From: Catenulispora acidiphila DSM 44928
Lineage (GTDB): Bacteria > Actinomycetota > Actinomycetes > Streptomycetales > Catenulisporaceae
Assembly: GCF_000024025.1 (NCBI RefSeq)
Contig: NC_013131.1
Coordinates: 2,728,001 to 2,792,000 of the forward strand
Direction of reading: 5' to 3'
Length of the DNA stretch: 64,000 nucleotides
Positions 16,991-25,751 of this stretch are shown in pieces. Made by a program: the position numbers and the translations under genes. The stretch's first letter is position 1; each line of letters begins with the position of its first letter. The notes below the pieces were generated by a model. That model was not told the DNA's origin, searched no databases, and saw nothing but the letters and a program-made list of their open reading frames with translations.

Positions 16991-17857
16991 GTGGAATCCA
17001 ACGCGGACTGGGGCTCTCGGGGCGGTCTGCCGCAGGCGTTCCTCACGCCCGGCATCTCCTCTTTCAGCGAGTTCTTGAAGGGGTTCGCCCCCGAGTACCT
17101 GCCTTCCGGGCGCCCCCTTCCGGGCGGCCTCGGTTCGGCCAGCGCCGCCGGCGACATCGCGCCGCACGGCACCACCATCGTCTCCATCGCCTTCCCCGGC
17201 GGCGTGCTGCTGGCCGGGGACCGCCGGGCCACGATGGGCAACTTCATCGCCCAGCGCGACATCGAGAAGGTCTTCCCGGCCGACGAGTTCTCCGCGGTCG
17301 GCATCGCCGGCAGCGCCGGGCTGGCCGTGGAGGTGGTCCGGCTCTTCCAGCTGGAGCTGGAGCACTACGAGAAGATCGAGGGCGTCACGCTCTCCACCGA
17401 CGGCAAGGCCAACCGCCTGGCCACCATGATCCGCGGCAACCTGGCCATGGCGATGCAGGGCCTGGCCGTGGTCCCGCTGTTCGCCGGCTACGACGAGGAG
17501 ACCGGCCAGGGCCGGATCTTCAGCTACGACGTCACCGGCGGCATGTACGAGGAGCACGACTTCTACTCGGTCGGCTCCGGCTCGATGTTCGCCCGCGGCG
17601 CGCTCAAGAAGCTGTTCCGCCCGGACTTCACCGCCGAGGACGCCGCGGTCGCGGCCGTGCAGGCGCTCTACGACGCCGCCGACGACGACTCGGCCACCGG
17701 CGGCCCCGACCTGTTCCGCAAGATCTTCCCCGTCGTCGCGGTGGTCACCGAGGACGGCTACCGGCGGCTGCCGGACGAGGAGCTGTCCACACTCGTGGAA
17801 AGCATCATGGACGCCCGGCGTGTGGTGCCGGACGGACCCCGCTCCCCGCTGCGATAG
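16991..17857 (+). CDS. prcB: 20S proteasome beta subunit
   Basis: A 288-residue precursor. The propeptide (residues 1-60) ends in HG, and autocleavage exposes Thr61, the N-terminal nucleophile ([20 protein letters not shown]). The Asp-Arg-Arg and later [11 protein letters not shown] and [15 protein letters not shown] segments match catalytic beta subunits. Beta subunits form the two inner heptameric rings. GTG 16991 is preceded by AGAAGGGG. It lies in the order pup-prcB-prcA, 73 nt ahead of prcA. Confidence 0.97.
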   Translation: MESNADWGSRGGLPQAFLTPGISSFSEFLKGFAPEYLPSGRPLPGGLGSASAAGDIAPHGTTIVSIAFPGGVLLAGDRRATMGNFIAQRDIEKVFPADEFSAVGIAGSAGLAVEVVRLFQLELEHYEKIEGVTLSTDGKANRLATMIRGNLAMAMQGLAVVPLFAGYDEETGQGRIFSYDVTGGMYEEHDFYSVGSGSMFARGALKKLFRPDFTAEDAAVAAVQALYDAADDDSATGGPDLFRKIFPVVAVVTEDGYRRLPDEELSTLVESIMDARRVVPDGPRSPLR

Positions 17858-17930
17858 CGATAGCTTGGCGGTCGCAGCACTCTTACCCCCATCTTGCAGA
17901 CACCTCGGTCCCAGTCAGGAGTGACCCGTC

Positions 17931-18809
17931 GTGACGACGCCGTTCTACGTCTCGCCCGAACAGATCATGAAGGACCGGGCCGAGTATGCCCGCAAGGGCA
18001 TCTCGCGTGGCCGGTCCGTGGCAGTCATCTTCTATGACAAGGGCATCGTGTTCGTCGGGGAGAACCCGTCGCGGGCCCTGCACAAGATCTCCGAGATCTA
18101 CGACCGCCTCGCCTTCGCCGCGGCCGGCCGCTACAACGAGTACGAGCAGCTGCGCATCGCCGGCGTCCGGCACGCCGACATGCGCGGCTACGTCTACGAC
18201 CGCCGCGACGTCACCGGCCGGGCGCTGGCCAACACCTACGCCCAGGCGCTGGGCACGATGTTCAGCGAGGGCGCGGGCAAGCCGTATGAGGTGGAGCTCG
18301 CCGTGGCCGAGGTGGGCGAGGCGGCCGCCGACGACCAGGGCTACCGGATCACCTTCGACGGCCAGGTCACCGACATCCGCGGCTTCCAGGTCCTGGGCGG
18401 TGCCGCGGACGCGGTGACCCAGGTGCTGGAGTCCTCCTACGAGGAGAACGCCGCGCTGGAGACGGTCCTGAACGCCGCGGTCGACGCCCTGGGCCGGGAC
18501 GGCACCGAGCCGCGCACGCTGGCGCCGAACCAGCTGGAGGTCGCGGTCCTGGAGCGGACCCGCACCCAGGCGCGCAAGTTCCGGCGGATCTCGGAGAACG
18601 CGCTGGCCCGGCTGCTCGGCGTCGCCGGCGACAGTGCCGGTGAGGGCGAGGGCGACAGTGAGGACGGGGCGAAGAACGGGGGCGGCGACGCCGGCCAGAC
18701 GGGCACCACGAACCCGCCGGCCGCCAAGTCCGTGCCCGCCGACGACGGCGACGTGCTCGGCGCCGTCGACGACATCCTCGGCGAGGACGGGACTCCTGAG
18801 GAGTCCTGA
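17931..18809 (+). CDS. prcA: 20S proteasome alpha subunit
   Basis: A 292-residue alpha subunit ([20 protein letters not shown] is the gating N-terminus and H0 helix; [20 protein letters not shown] follows). Alpha subunits form the outer rings that bind ARC. AGGAG precedes the GTG by 9 nt. The C-terminal ~75 residues are a Gly/Asp/Glu-rich, low-complexity tail that ends in an acidic [15 protein letters not shown] and is longer than needed for the fold. The gene is the last of the pup-prcB-prcA unit; pafA has its own promoter. Confidence 0.97.
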
Positions 18810-18870
18810 CATCTGCGGCAGCCGAAACCACGACGCAGAGGTCTGACGCGGATCAAAGTCTAACGCGGCA

Positions 18871-18876
18871 TAAGGT
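18871..18876 (+). promoter_or_regulatory. -10 element (TAAGGT) of pafA
   Basis: TAAGGT, 7-nt spacer, ATG at 18884; shares the 9-mer ATAAGGTGG with the dop promoter. Confidence 0.55.
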
Positions 18877-18883
18877 GGTCAAC

Positions 18884-20245
18884 ATGGACCGGCGGATCTT
18901 CGGGCTCGAAAACGAATACGGCGTCACCTGCACGTTCCGCGGACAGCGCCGCCTGTCCCCGGACGAGGTCGCCCGCTACCTGTTCCGCCGCGTCGTGTCC
19001 TGGGGGCGCTCCAGCAACGTCTTCCTGCGCAACGGCGCGCGGCTGTACCTGGACGTCGGCTCGCACCCGGAGTACGCCACCCCCGAGTGCGACTCCGTGC
19101 GCGAGCTGATCGTCCACGACAAGGCCGGCGAGCGGATCCTGGAGGGTCTGCTGGCCGACGCCGAGCGGCGCCTGCACGAGGAGGGCATCGCCGGGGACGT
19201 CTACCTGTTCAAGAACAACACCGACTCGGCCGGCAACTCCTACGGCTGCCACGAGAACTACCTGGTGGGCCGGCACGGCGAGTTCTCCCGGCTGGCCGAC
19301 GTGCTGATCCCCTTCCTGGTCACCCGGCAGCTGATCTGCGGCGCCGGCAAGGTGCTGGCCACCCCGCGCGGCGCGGTGTACTGCGTCTCCCAGCGCGCCG
19401 AGCACATCTGGGAGGGCGTCTCCTCGGCGACCACCCGGTCCCGGCCGATCATCAACACCCGCGACGAGCCGCACGCCGACGCCGAGAAGTATCGGCGGCT
19501 GCACGTGATCGTCGGGGACTCCAACATGTCCGAGACCACGATGCTGCTCAAGGTCGGCGCCACCGACCTGGTGCTGCGGATGATCGAGGCCGGCACGACG
19601 CTGCGCGACATGACCCTGGAGAACCCGATCCGGGCGATCCGCGAGGTCAGCCACGACATGACCGGCCAGAAGAAGGTCCGCCTGGCCAACGGCCGCGAGA
19701 TGAGCGCGCTGGAGATACAGGAGGAGTACTTCACCAAGGCCCGGGACTTCGCCGAGAAGCGCGGACTGCGCACCGGCGCCGTGGACCGGATCCTGGACCT
19801 GTGGGAGCGCACGCTGACCGCGGTGAACACCGGCGACCTGGACCTGATCTCCCGGGAGATCGACTGGGTCATCAAGTACCAGCTCATCGAGCGCTATCGG
19901 GCCAAGAACAACCTGGCGATGTCCGCCCCGCGGGTGGCGCAGCTGGACCTGGCCTACCACGACATCTCGCGCAACCGCGGGCTGTACTACCTGCTGGAGA
20001 AGCGCGGCATGGTCGAGCGGACCGCCACCGACCTGGAGATCTTCCAGGCCAAGTCGGTCCCGCCGCAGACCACCCGGGCGCGGCTGCGCGGGGAGTTCAT
20101 CAAGCGGGCGCAGGAACAGCGGCGGGACTTCACCGTCGACTGGGTGCACCTGAAGCTGAACGACCAGGCGCAGCGCACCGTGCTGTGCAAGGACCCGTTC
20201 CGCTCGGTGGACGAGCGCGTGGAGAAGCTCATCTCCTCGATGTGA
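18884..20245 (+). CDS. pafA: Pup-protein ligase PafA
   Basis: A 453-residue ligase that joins the gamma-carboxylate of the Pup C-terminal Glu to substrate lysines using [17 protein letters not shown] gives the metal-binding Glu9, and [15 protein letters not shown] gives catalytic Asp57, identical in position to M. tuberculosis PafA. It is a paralogue of Dop and lacks the Dop loop. ATG 18884 was chosen over the in-frame GTG at 18875 because of the leaderless promoter and the conserved N-terminus. Confidence 0.97.
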
Positions 20246-20264
20246 GCCCTGTGAGCCCGGTGAG

Positions 20265-20344
20265 CCGCTGGTGAGTCGTTCTGACGGGTTTGCCTCGTCG
20301 TGACCCGCTGGTGAGCAGCTCTGGCGGATTTGCCTCATCGTGAC
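20265..20344 (+). repeat. Two tandem 40-bp repeats after pafA
   Basis: CCGCTGGTGAG... repeats with a 40-bp period (20265-20304 and 20305-20344), differing at about six positions. It lies in the pafA-FKBP gap and does not code for protein. Confidence 0.75.
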
Positions 20345-20377
20345 CCGTTCCCGGCTCCGGCCGGGGGCGGGTCGCGC

Positions 20378-20383
20378 TAGTGT
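20378..20383 (+). promoter_or_regulatory. -10 element (TAGTGT) before the FKBP lipoprotein
   Basis: TAGTGT would give a leader of about 90 nt to the GTG at 20483. Confidence 0.35.
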
Positions 20384-20482
20384 GGTGCGGTCCCCAGACG
20401 TGTGATCATCTCACCGCACGTCGCAACGCCCTGCCGGGTGCTCGTCCAGGTCCCGGCTCCGCGCCCGATTCGAGGTTTCCCA

Positions 20483-21466
20483 GTGCGCCGTTCCGTGGCC
20501 GCCCGCCGGACCCAGACCGCCCTCGCCGGCCTCGCCGCCGGCCTGGTGCTGCTGGCCGGCTGCTCGTCGAGCAAGCCCGCCGCGCCGAAGCCCTCGGCCA
20601 CCTCCGGCGCCCCGGTCGCCCAGGCCATCGGCATCCGCCCGAGCATCCAGGTGCCGGCCGGCCAGCCCGACGGCAAGCTCGGCGTGAAGGTGAAGATCCC
20701 CGGCGACGGCGCCAAGGTCACCGACGGCAGCGCGGTGGTCCTGCAGTTCACCGCCAAGCTCTGGCGCGACGGCTCGGACCTGGGCAGCAGCTACGACCAG
20801 GGGCAGCACCCGGTGACCGAGGTCGAGGGCGCCGGCCAGATGCTCCCGGGCTGGGAGCAGGGCCTGAAGGGTCAGAGCGCCGGCAGCCGGGTGGAGCTGA
20901 CCGTCCCGCCGGCCCTGGCCTTCGGCTCCAAGGGCACCACCGACGGCAAGATCACCATCACCGGCACCGACACGATCATCTTCGACCTGGACGTCATCGG
21001 CGTGTACCCCTCGCCCCAGGCCGACATCCCGGCCGGTCCCGGCGTCCTGAACGACCCGGCGCTGCCGACCGTGGCCACCACCGTCGGCCCGAACGACCCG
21101 AAGGTGACCATCCCGGCCGGCAAGCAGCCGCCGACCGCCGGGGTGTACAAGCCGGTGATCGTCGGCAAGGGCGCCCCGGTGAAGAAGGGCCAGATCCTGG
21201 TGGTCCAGTACGAGGGCCTGATCTGGCGCACCGGCCAGATCTTCGACTCCTCCTTCAGCAAGAGCAAGTCGGTCTTCGCCACCCCGATCGGCATCGGCGC
21301 CGTGGTCCCGGGCTGGGACGAGGGCCTGATCGGCCAGACCGTGGGCTCCCGCGTGCTGCTCGTGGTCCCGCCGGACAAGGGCTACGGCACCGCCGGCCAG
21401 CCCGACGCCGGCATCCAGGGCACGGACACCATGGTGTTCGTGGTGGACATCCTCGACGCCCGCTAG
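20483..21466 (+). CDS. Lipoprotein with two FKBP-type prolyl isomerase domains
   Basis: A 327-residue exported protein. The signal peptide ends in the lipobox LLAGC with Cys27 as the lipidated residue, followed by a Ser/Ala/Pro linker. Two FKBP domains follow, about 65-175 (MLPGWEQGLKGQSAGSRVEL and an IIFDLDVIGV strand) and about 215-327 (VVPGWDEGLIGQTVGSRVLL, MVFVVDILDAR). They catalyse cis-trans isomerisation of peptidyl-prolyl bonds, here outside the membrane. GTG 20483 is preferred to the far-upstream ATG because GAGG lies 7 nt before it and it opens a proper signal peptide. Confidence 0.9.
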   Translation: MRRSVAARRTQTALAGLAAGLVLLAGCSSSKPAAPKPSATSGAPVAQAIGIRPSIQVPAGQPDGKLGVKVKIPGDGAKVTDGSAVVLQFTAKLWRDGSDLGSSYDQGQHPVTEVEGAGQMLPGWEQGLKGQSAGSRVELTVPPALAFGSKGTTDGKITITGTDTIIFDLDVIGVYPSPQADIPAGPGVLNDPALPTVATTVGPNDPKVTIPAGKQPPTAGVYKPVIVGKGAPVKKGQILVVQYEGLIWRTGQIFDSSFSKSKSVFATPIGIGAVVPGWDEGLIGQTVGSRVLLVVPPDKGYGTAGQPDAGIQGTDTMVFVVDILDAR

Positions 21467-21495
21467 CACCGGCGGGGCGGCCAGGGGCGCCCTGA

Positions 21496-21501
21496 TAGCG
21501 T
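21496..21501 (+). promoter_or_regulatory. -10 element (TAGCGT) before the small FKBP gene
   Basis: TAGCGT in the 77-nt gap gives a leader of about 36 nt to the ATG at 21544. Confidence 0.35.
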
Positions 21502-21543
21502 AACGAGGAGTCCATCACCGACAGGATTGGGAACAGCAAGCCC

Positions 21544-21918
21544 ATGAGTCTTGACAAGCCTGAGATCGACTTCCCCGACTCCCCGCCCCCGGCGGACCTG
21601 GAGATCACGGACATCACCGTCGGCACCGGTGACGAGGCCGCCGCCGGCCAGCAGGTCACGGTGCACTACGTCGGCGTGTCCTTCTCCACCGGCGAGGAAT
21701 TCGACGCCTCCTGGAACCGCGGCCAGCCCTTCGCCTTCCCCCTCGGCGGCGGCCGCGTCATCGCCGGCTGGGACCGCGGCGTGGCCGGCATGAAGGTCGG
21801 CGGCCGCCGCAAGCTGGTCATCCCGCCGCACCTCGCCTACGGCGACCGCAGCCCCAGCCCCCTGATCAAGCCCGGCGAGACCCTGATCTTCGTCGTCGAC
21901 CTGCTCAAGGTGGGCTGA
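21544..21918 (+). CDS. Cytoplasmic FKBP-type peptidyl-prolyl isomerase
   Basis: A 124-residue single FKBP domain without a signal peptide. VTVHYVGVSFSTGEEFDASW, RVIAGWDRGVAGMKVGGRRK and LIPP-like VIPPHLAYGDRSP are the usual active-site segments. It follows the two-domain FKBP lipoprotein, a pair that neighbours pafA in streptomycete-type genomes. A role in proteasome function is not shown. Confidence 0.93.
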   Translation: MSLDKPEIDFPDSPPPADLEITDITVGTGDEAAAGQQVTVHYVGVSFSTGEEFDASWNRGQPFAFPLGGGRVIAGWDRGVAGMKVGGRRKLVIPPHLAYGDRSPSPLIKPGETLIFVVDLLKVG

Positions 21919-21937
21919 GCTGAGGCTGAGCTCCACC

Positions 21938-22012
21938 GTGAGCTGAGACTCGGCGTGAGCTGAGCGAGCTCCGGCTGGGCTCCGGCGTGAGCTGAGCTCG
22001 GCATGAGCTGAG
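21938..22012 (+). repeat. Degenerate GTGAGCTGAG repeats
   Basis: GTGAGCTGAG occurs at 21938, 21955 and 21987, with ATGAGCTGAG at 22003, interspersed with GGCTCCGGC-like sequence. It is non-coding and lies directly after the FKBP stop codon. Confidence 0.7.
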
Positions 22013-22023
22013 TGCAGTGCCCT

Positions 22024-22055
22024 CGATGGCCGTTCTGATTTCGGGACGGCCATCG
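22024..22055 (+). terminator. Terminator after the FKBP genes
   Basis: CGATGGCCGT and ACGGCCATCG form a perfect 10-bp stem with a 12-nt loop. There is no clear U-tract. Confidence 0.55.
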
Positions 22056-22185
22056 GCGTGTTCAGCGTGTGGTCGATTCCGGGGATTTGATCGGCGAGGC
22101 CAATCGCAGGCCAATCGGTGGTGAGTGGCCTGGTGCAGCCCCGCGGACCCGTCTTAGCTCGGCGCTCGCGTGGCAGCATCGTCCT

Positions 22186-22815
22186 ATGCCTGTCGCGTCC
22201 TTCGCCGCCTTGCTGACCGTGTGGACCCTGGCCCTGCTGATTCCGGGCCCCGATTTTCTCGCCGTCTCCCATGCCTCGGTCGCGCGCTCGCGCCGTGACG
22301 CGGTCTTCGTCGGGCTCGGCGTCGCCGCGGCGATGGCGGTGTGGGCGACCACCAGCCTGGTCGGGCTGACCGTGCTGCTTGTTCGCTTCCAGCCGGTGTT
22401 CGAGGCGGTTCGGGTGGCCGGCGCCGCCTACCTGCTCTGGCTCGCCTTCCAGCTCCTGCGCTCGGCCGCCCGCCGCAAGGTGCATGGTCCGGCCGCCGGC
22501 GCCACCGGTGTTCGTCCCCGGGGCGCCGTGTCGGCCTTCCGCGCCGGCTTCTTGTGCAACATCGGCAATCCGAAGGCTGCCGTCTTCTTCTCCAGCGTGT
22601 TCGCCGCGCTGCTTCCGCCGCACGTCGACTGGGAGTACCGCACCGCGATCGGCGTGGCGATTCCTGCGATCGGCGTCGCCTGGTACGCGCTCGTGGCGTG
22701 CCTGTTCTCCGCCAAGCGGATCGCTGCGGCTTATGCGCGGGCGCGCCGTGTCGTCGACGCCGTGACCGGGACGTTGTTCGCGGTGCTGGCCGGTGATCTG
22801 CTGATCGCCGAGTAG
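22186..22815 (+). CDS. LysE/RhtB-family amino-acid exporter
   Basis: A 209-residue membrane protein with about six hydrophobic segments. The N-terminal LLIPGPDFLAVSHASVARSR and the internal FRAGFLCNIGNPKAAVFFSS are the family signatures. LysE/RhtB proteins export amino acids or related small molecules; the substrate is not readable. The ATG at 22186 is the most likely start, as the hydrophobic N-terminus begins right after it. The gene is convergent with the RskA-like gene, with only 4 nt between the stops. Confidence 0.88.
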   Translation: MPVASFAALLTVWTLALLIPGPDFLAVSHASVARSRRDAVFVGLGVAAAMAVWATTSLVGLTVLLVRFQPVFEAVRVAGAAYLLWLAFQLLRSAARRKVHGPAAGATGVRPRGAVSAFRAGFLCNIGNPKAAVFFSSVFAALLPPHVDWEYRTAIGVAIPAIGVAWYALVACLFSAKRIAAAYARARRVVDAVTGTLFAVLAGDLLIAE

Positions 22816-22819
22816 GCGG

Positions 22820-23362
22820 CTAGCCGAACTTCAGCTCCGCGATCGGTGCGCTGGACGGCGTGTGGGCGTCGCCCGAGGGCTCGACCGTGACCTCCACCGC
22901 GGTGACCTGGGCCGGGAGCGAGACGACGACCACGTCGTTCTGCGGGCCGTTGAAGCGGGAGTTGCCGACCGGCTTCGGCGCGGCGTCAGGGCTGGTGCGG
23001 TACCAGAACTCGTAGGTGCGGCCGCCGGTGAGCGAGGGCAGGTCGTGGCCTGTGATCGCGAAGCGGTGCAGCTTGGGGGAGTAGAACGCGGTCACCGAGC
23101 CGCCGCCGGTCGCGGGCTGCTCCGAGGTCTGCAGGCCCGGCGTCCCGAGCACGAACGCGACCGCCTTCTCGTTCGCCTCCGCCGACATCTGGCGGTCGTG
23201 CACACGCAGCGTCGTCCAGGCGAACGCCGCGGAGGCCAGCCCGAACACGATGCAGCTCAGGAGCAGGACGGGAACCGCGCGCAGCTTGCGGTCGGGCACG
23301 ATGTGCTCCACGTGCTGCAGCTGATCCACGTCGACCTTGACTTCTTCGACGCCCTCTTCCAC
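22820..23362 (-). CDS. Single-pass membrane protein with RskA-like (anti-sigma K) C-terminal domain
   Basis: A 180-residue protein with one transmembrane segment (LRAVPVLLLSCIVFGLASAAF, about residues 27-47) and an extracytoplasmic domain with features of the anti-sigma-K C-terminal domain (VTAFYSPKLHRFAITGHDLP, TYEFWYR, VEVTVEPSGD). The cytoplasmic N-terminus is only about 25 residues and has no HxxxCxxC zinc motif, so it does not look able to bind a sigma factor in the normal way. No sigma gene is adjacent. GTG 23362 is supported by GGGAGGG; an in-frame ATG at 23410 would add 16 residues. Confidence 0.72.
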   Translation of the reverse strand: MEEGVEEVKVDVDQLQHVEHIVPDRKLRAVPVLLLSCIVFGLASAAFAWTTLRVHDRQMSAEANEKAVAFVLGTPGLQTSEQPATGGGSVTAFYSPKLHRFAITGHDLPSLTGGRTYEFWYRTSPDAAPKPVGNSRFNGPQNDVVVVSLPAQVTAVEVTVEPSGDAHTPSSAPIAELKFG

Positions 23363-23461
23363 GGCCAACGTCCCTCCCGGGTCTCGCCTGTCGAATGTGC
23401 AGCATCCCATAGTGCTGACAACGGGGGGTCCGTGACCAGAGATCGGCGAAAGTGTTCTGCC

Positions 23462-24523
23462 TCAGACCTTGTCAGTGGCCGCCAATCGGCCCGCGCAGGC
23501 CGAGGCGAGGAACGCCGCGTGGTCCTGGTCAAGACCACGGCCCATCGTGCTCAGCTTCACTGGAGAGGAACGCAAGGCGGAATCCAGTCCGTCGACCGGT
23601 ACGCGAACCACCGTATGTCGCGTCTCCAACTCCGCAGCCTGCGCAGCCACTGCACGCCAGAAGGCGTCGTCCGCATCCGGCAGTGCTACCTCGGCGCGCG
23701 CCAAGGCGACCTTTCCATATGCGGTGAGGCTGTGATGGCTCACTCCGTGGTGTCGCTCGCGGGCATCTCCAGAGGAAACCCTTAGCGCGGCGACAGGACG
23801 TCCCCCTAGGACGGCCGCCGCATTCACCGCCTCGCCGCACGCGACCCCCGAGAACCCCCACTCCGTTCCGGTCCCGAGGTTCCCCGGTCCCTGCGTGACG
23901 ACCGCGATGTCAGCCTTCAGCACATGGCGCGCCGCAAGGAGCCCGCTATATACAGTCACGCACTCCAGATCACCGCCGAACGCCTGTCCGACCGTGACGG
24001 TCCCCGCTGCCAGCCACCCCGCGTCGCGCAGTCCGTCGACCGCCCTGGAGAACCACAAGGGGAGCGCGCCTCCGTCGGTCATCACATAGGCGACGCGCGC
24101 AGAGGGACGCTCCGCGCGAATCCCCGCAACGACCGCAGGCAGCGCCGAGTGCAGGTCGGCAACCACCACAGGCATCCCGTCCAAAGACGACGCAGTCGCC
24201 AACTCCGGGTAGCGTTCCTCCGCGCCGTCCACCACGGTCTGCAGCGGCGTATAGCGCGCCTTCACCATGTGCCCCTCTAAGGGGGCGTCCGCAGGGAGTC
24301 GCGAGGGGATCGCCACGACCAGCGCGTACCCGCCGGTCCCCAACCCCAGCTCCAGAGCCGCGACCGAGAGCAGCACCTCGTCGCCGACCTCAGGGCGTCC
24401 GACCAGCTCCGGGTATGCCAACGCCCGGAACATTCGCCCGTCCGCGGTCGTTACATCTAACTCGAGGGAACCGCGCCAAGCGCGGCCTACAACCGACACG
24501 ACCCCACGCCGCCACTGGATCAC
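23462..24523 (-). CDS. DUF3866 family protein
   Basis: A 353-residue protein of the DUF3866 family, recognised by the N-terminal VIQWRRGVVSVVGRAWRGSLEL, the YALVVAIPSRLP and MVKARYTPLQTVV segments, and the TQGPGNLGTGTEWGFSG motif. No biochemical function is known for the family. It is conserved near the pafBC genes in many actinomycetes. The start is GTG at 24523, preceded on the minus strand by TAGCGT at 6 nt. It is divergent from pafB. Confidence 0.8.
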   Translation of the reverse strand: MIQWRRGVVSVVGRAWRGSLELDVTTADGRMFRALAYPELVGRPEVGDEVLLSVAALELGLGTGGYALVVAIPSRLPADAPLEGHMVKARYTPLQTVVDGAEERYPELATASSLDGMPVVVADLHSALPAVVAGIRAERPSARVAYVMTDGGALPLWFSRAVDGLRDAGWLAAGTVTVGQAFGGDLECVTVYSGLLAARHVLKADIAVVTQGPGNLGTGTEWGFSGVACGEAVNAAAVLGGRPVAALRVSSGDARERHHGVSHHSLTAYGKVALARAEVALPDADDAFWRAVAAQAAELETRHTVVRVPVDGLDSALRSSPVKLSTMGRGLDQDHAAFLASACAGRLAATDKV

Positions 24524-24529
24524 CCACCC

Positions 24530-24535
24530 ACGCTA
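24530..24535 (-). promoter_or_regulatory. -10 element (TAGCGT) of the DUF3866 gene
   Basis: TAGCGT on the minus strand, 6-nt spacer, GTG at 24523. Confidence 0.5.
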
Positions 24536-24625
24536 CCGGCCCGGTGACACCCCGCTAGCCGACCCGCAGTCACACTTTCGTGTTCGCCAATGTGTACGAC
24601 GCTGCGCGCTCCCGCCTATTAGCGC

Positions 24626-24631
24626 TACCGT
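24626..24631 (+). promoter_or_regulatory. -10 element (TACCGT) of pafBC
   Basis: TACCGT in the divergent DUF3866-pafB gap would give a leader of about 28 nt containing GGAG before the ATG at 24666. Confidence 0.4.
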
Positions 24632-24665
24632 TCACGCGTACCCGAGTTGTTGTAGGAGAACCTCG

Positions 24666-25751
24666 ATGCCCGCCACGAAGACCGAGCGGTTGGTGAACCT
24701 GGTCATCTGCCTGCTCGCGTCCAAGCAGTACGTGACCAAGGAGCGGTTGCGCGCCACCCTGGAGCCGTATCGCGAGTGCCCCACGGACGACGCTTTCGAG
24801 CGTATGTTCGAACGGGACAAGGACGAGCTCCGCGAGATGGGCATCCCCCTGGAGACCGGTACCAACAGCGCGCTGTTCGAGGACGAGATCGGCTACCGCA
24901 TCCCCAAGGACTCCTACAACCTCCCCGAGATCCGCCTGGAGCGGGACGAGGCGGCGGTGCTCGGCGTCGCCGCGCGCTTCTGGCAGCAGGCGGTCCTGGC
25001 CTCCGACGCCTCCTCGGCGCTGCTCAAGCTCAAGAGCGCGGGCATCGAGGTCGGGGACATCAGCCAATCCGGCATCGAGCCGCGGGTGCGGACCGAGACT
25101 AGCGCCTTCGAACCGCTGCTGCAGGCGATCTGCGACCGGCGCCCGGTGTCCTTCGGCTACCGCAAGTCCGGCGAGGTGGACCCCGTCGGGCGCAAGGTCG
25201 AGCCGTGGGCCATCGACTCCTGGCGCGGGCACTGGTACCTGGCCGGCTACGACCGCGACCGCGGCGCCGACCGGATGTTCCGGCTGGACCGGATCGTCGG
25301 CGAGGTGGTGCTGCTGGCCGGGCATCTGACCGAGGCGGTGCCCGACGACATGGACGTGCACGCCAAGGTCGCCGACTTCGCCTGGAAGCAGAACCGCAAC
25401 GTCGGCACCGCCCGGCTGCGGCTGAAGGCCGACACCGGCTTCCTGCTGCGCCGCCGCGCCACCGAGTGCGAGCCGGAGCTGCTGGACGGCGAGCCGACCG
25501 GCTGGGACGTGCTGTCCGTACCGCGCAACACCGGCATGGCCGGCTGGCTCGCCGAGTTCGGTCCCGACGTGCAGGTCCTGGACCCCCCGGAGCTGCGCGC
25601 CGCCGTGATCGCCCGGCTGCGCGCGGCGGTGGCCGGCAACGCGCTGGCCGCGAGCGACGAGATGACGCAGCACGGAGCCCGGATCGGCGCCCAGGCGATC
25701 CGCACCGACACCGGGGAGATGACGGGCGAGATGACGGGAGCCTCCCGATGA
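24666..25751 (+). CDS. pafB: WYL-domain transcriptional regulator PafB
   Basis: A 361-residue protein: an N-terminal winged HTH (about 1-60; ERLVNLVICLLASKQYVTKERL and DAFERMFERDKDELREMGIP), then a WYL domain (about 140-225; YLAGYDRDRGADRMFRLDRI in place of the canonical WYL core) and the WCX C-terminal extension. PafB and PafC together activate the LexA-independent DNA-damage response in mycobacteria and sense single-stranded DNA through the WYL domain. Despite the name they are not needed for pupylation. GGAG precedes the ATG and the gene overlaps pafC by 4 nt. Confidence 0.93.
   Translation: MPATKTERLVNLVICLLASKQYVTKERLRATLEPYRECPTDDAFERMFERDKDELREMGIPLETGTNSALFEDEIGYRIPKDSYNLPEIRLERDEAAVLGVAARFWQQAVLASDASSALLKLKSAGIEVGDISQSGIEPRVRTETSAFEPLLQAICDRRPVSFGYRKSGEVDPVGRKVEPWAIDSWRGHWYLAGYDRDRGADRMFRLDRIVGEVVLLAGHLTEAVPDDMDVHAKVADFAWKQNRNVGTARLRLKADTGFLLRRRATECEPELLDGEPTGWDVLSVPRNTGMAGWLAEFGPDVQVLDPPELRAAVIARLRAAVAGNALAASDEMTQHGARIGAQAIRTDTGEMTGEMTGASR

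Noticed and set aside
18790-18806. GGACTCC-TGA-GGAGTCC hairpin as a prcA terminator
   Set aside because: It lies inside the end of the prcA coding sequence, is short and has no U-tract.
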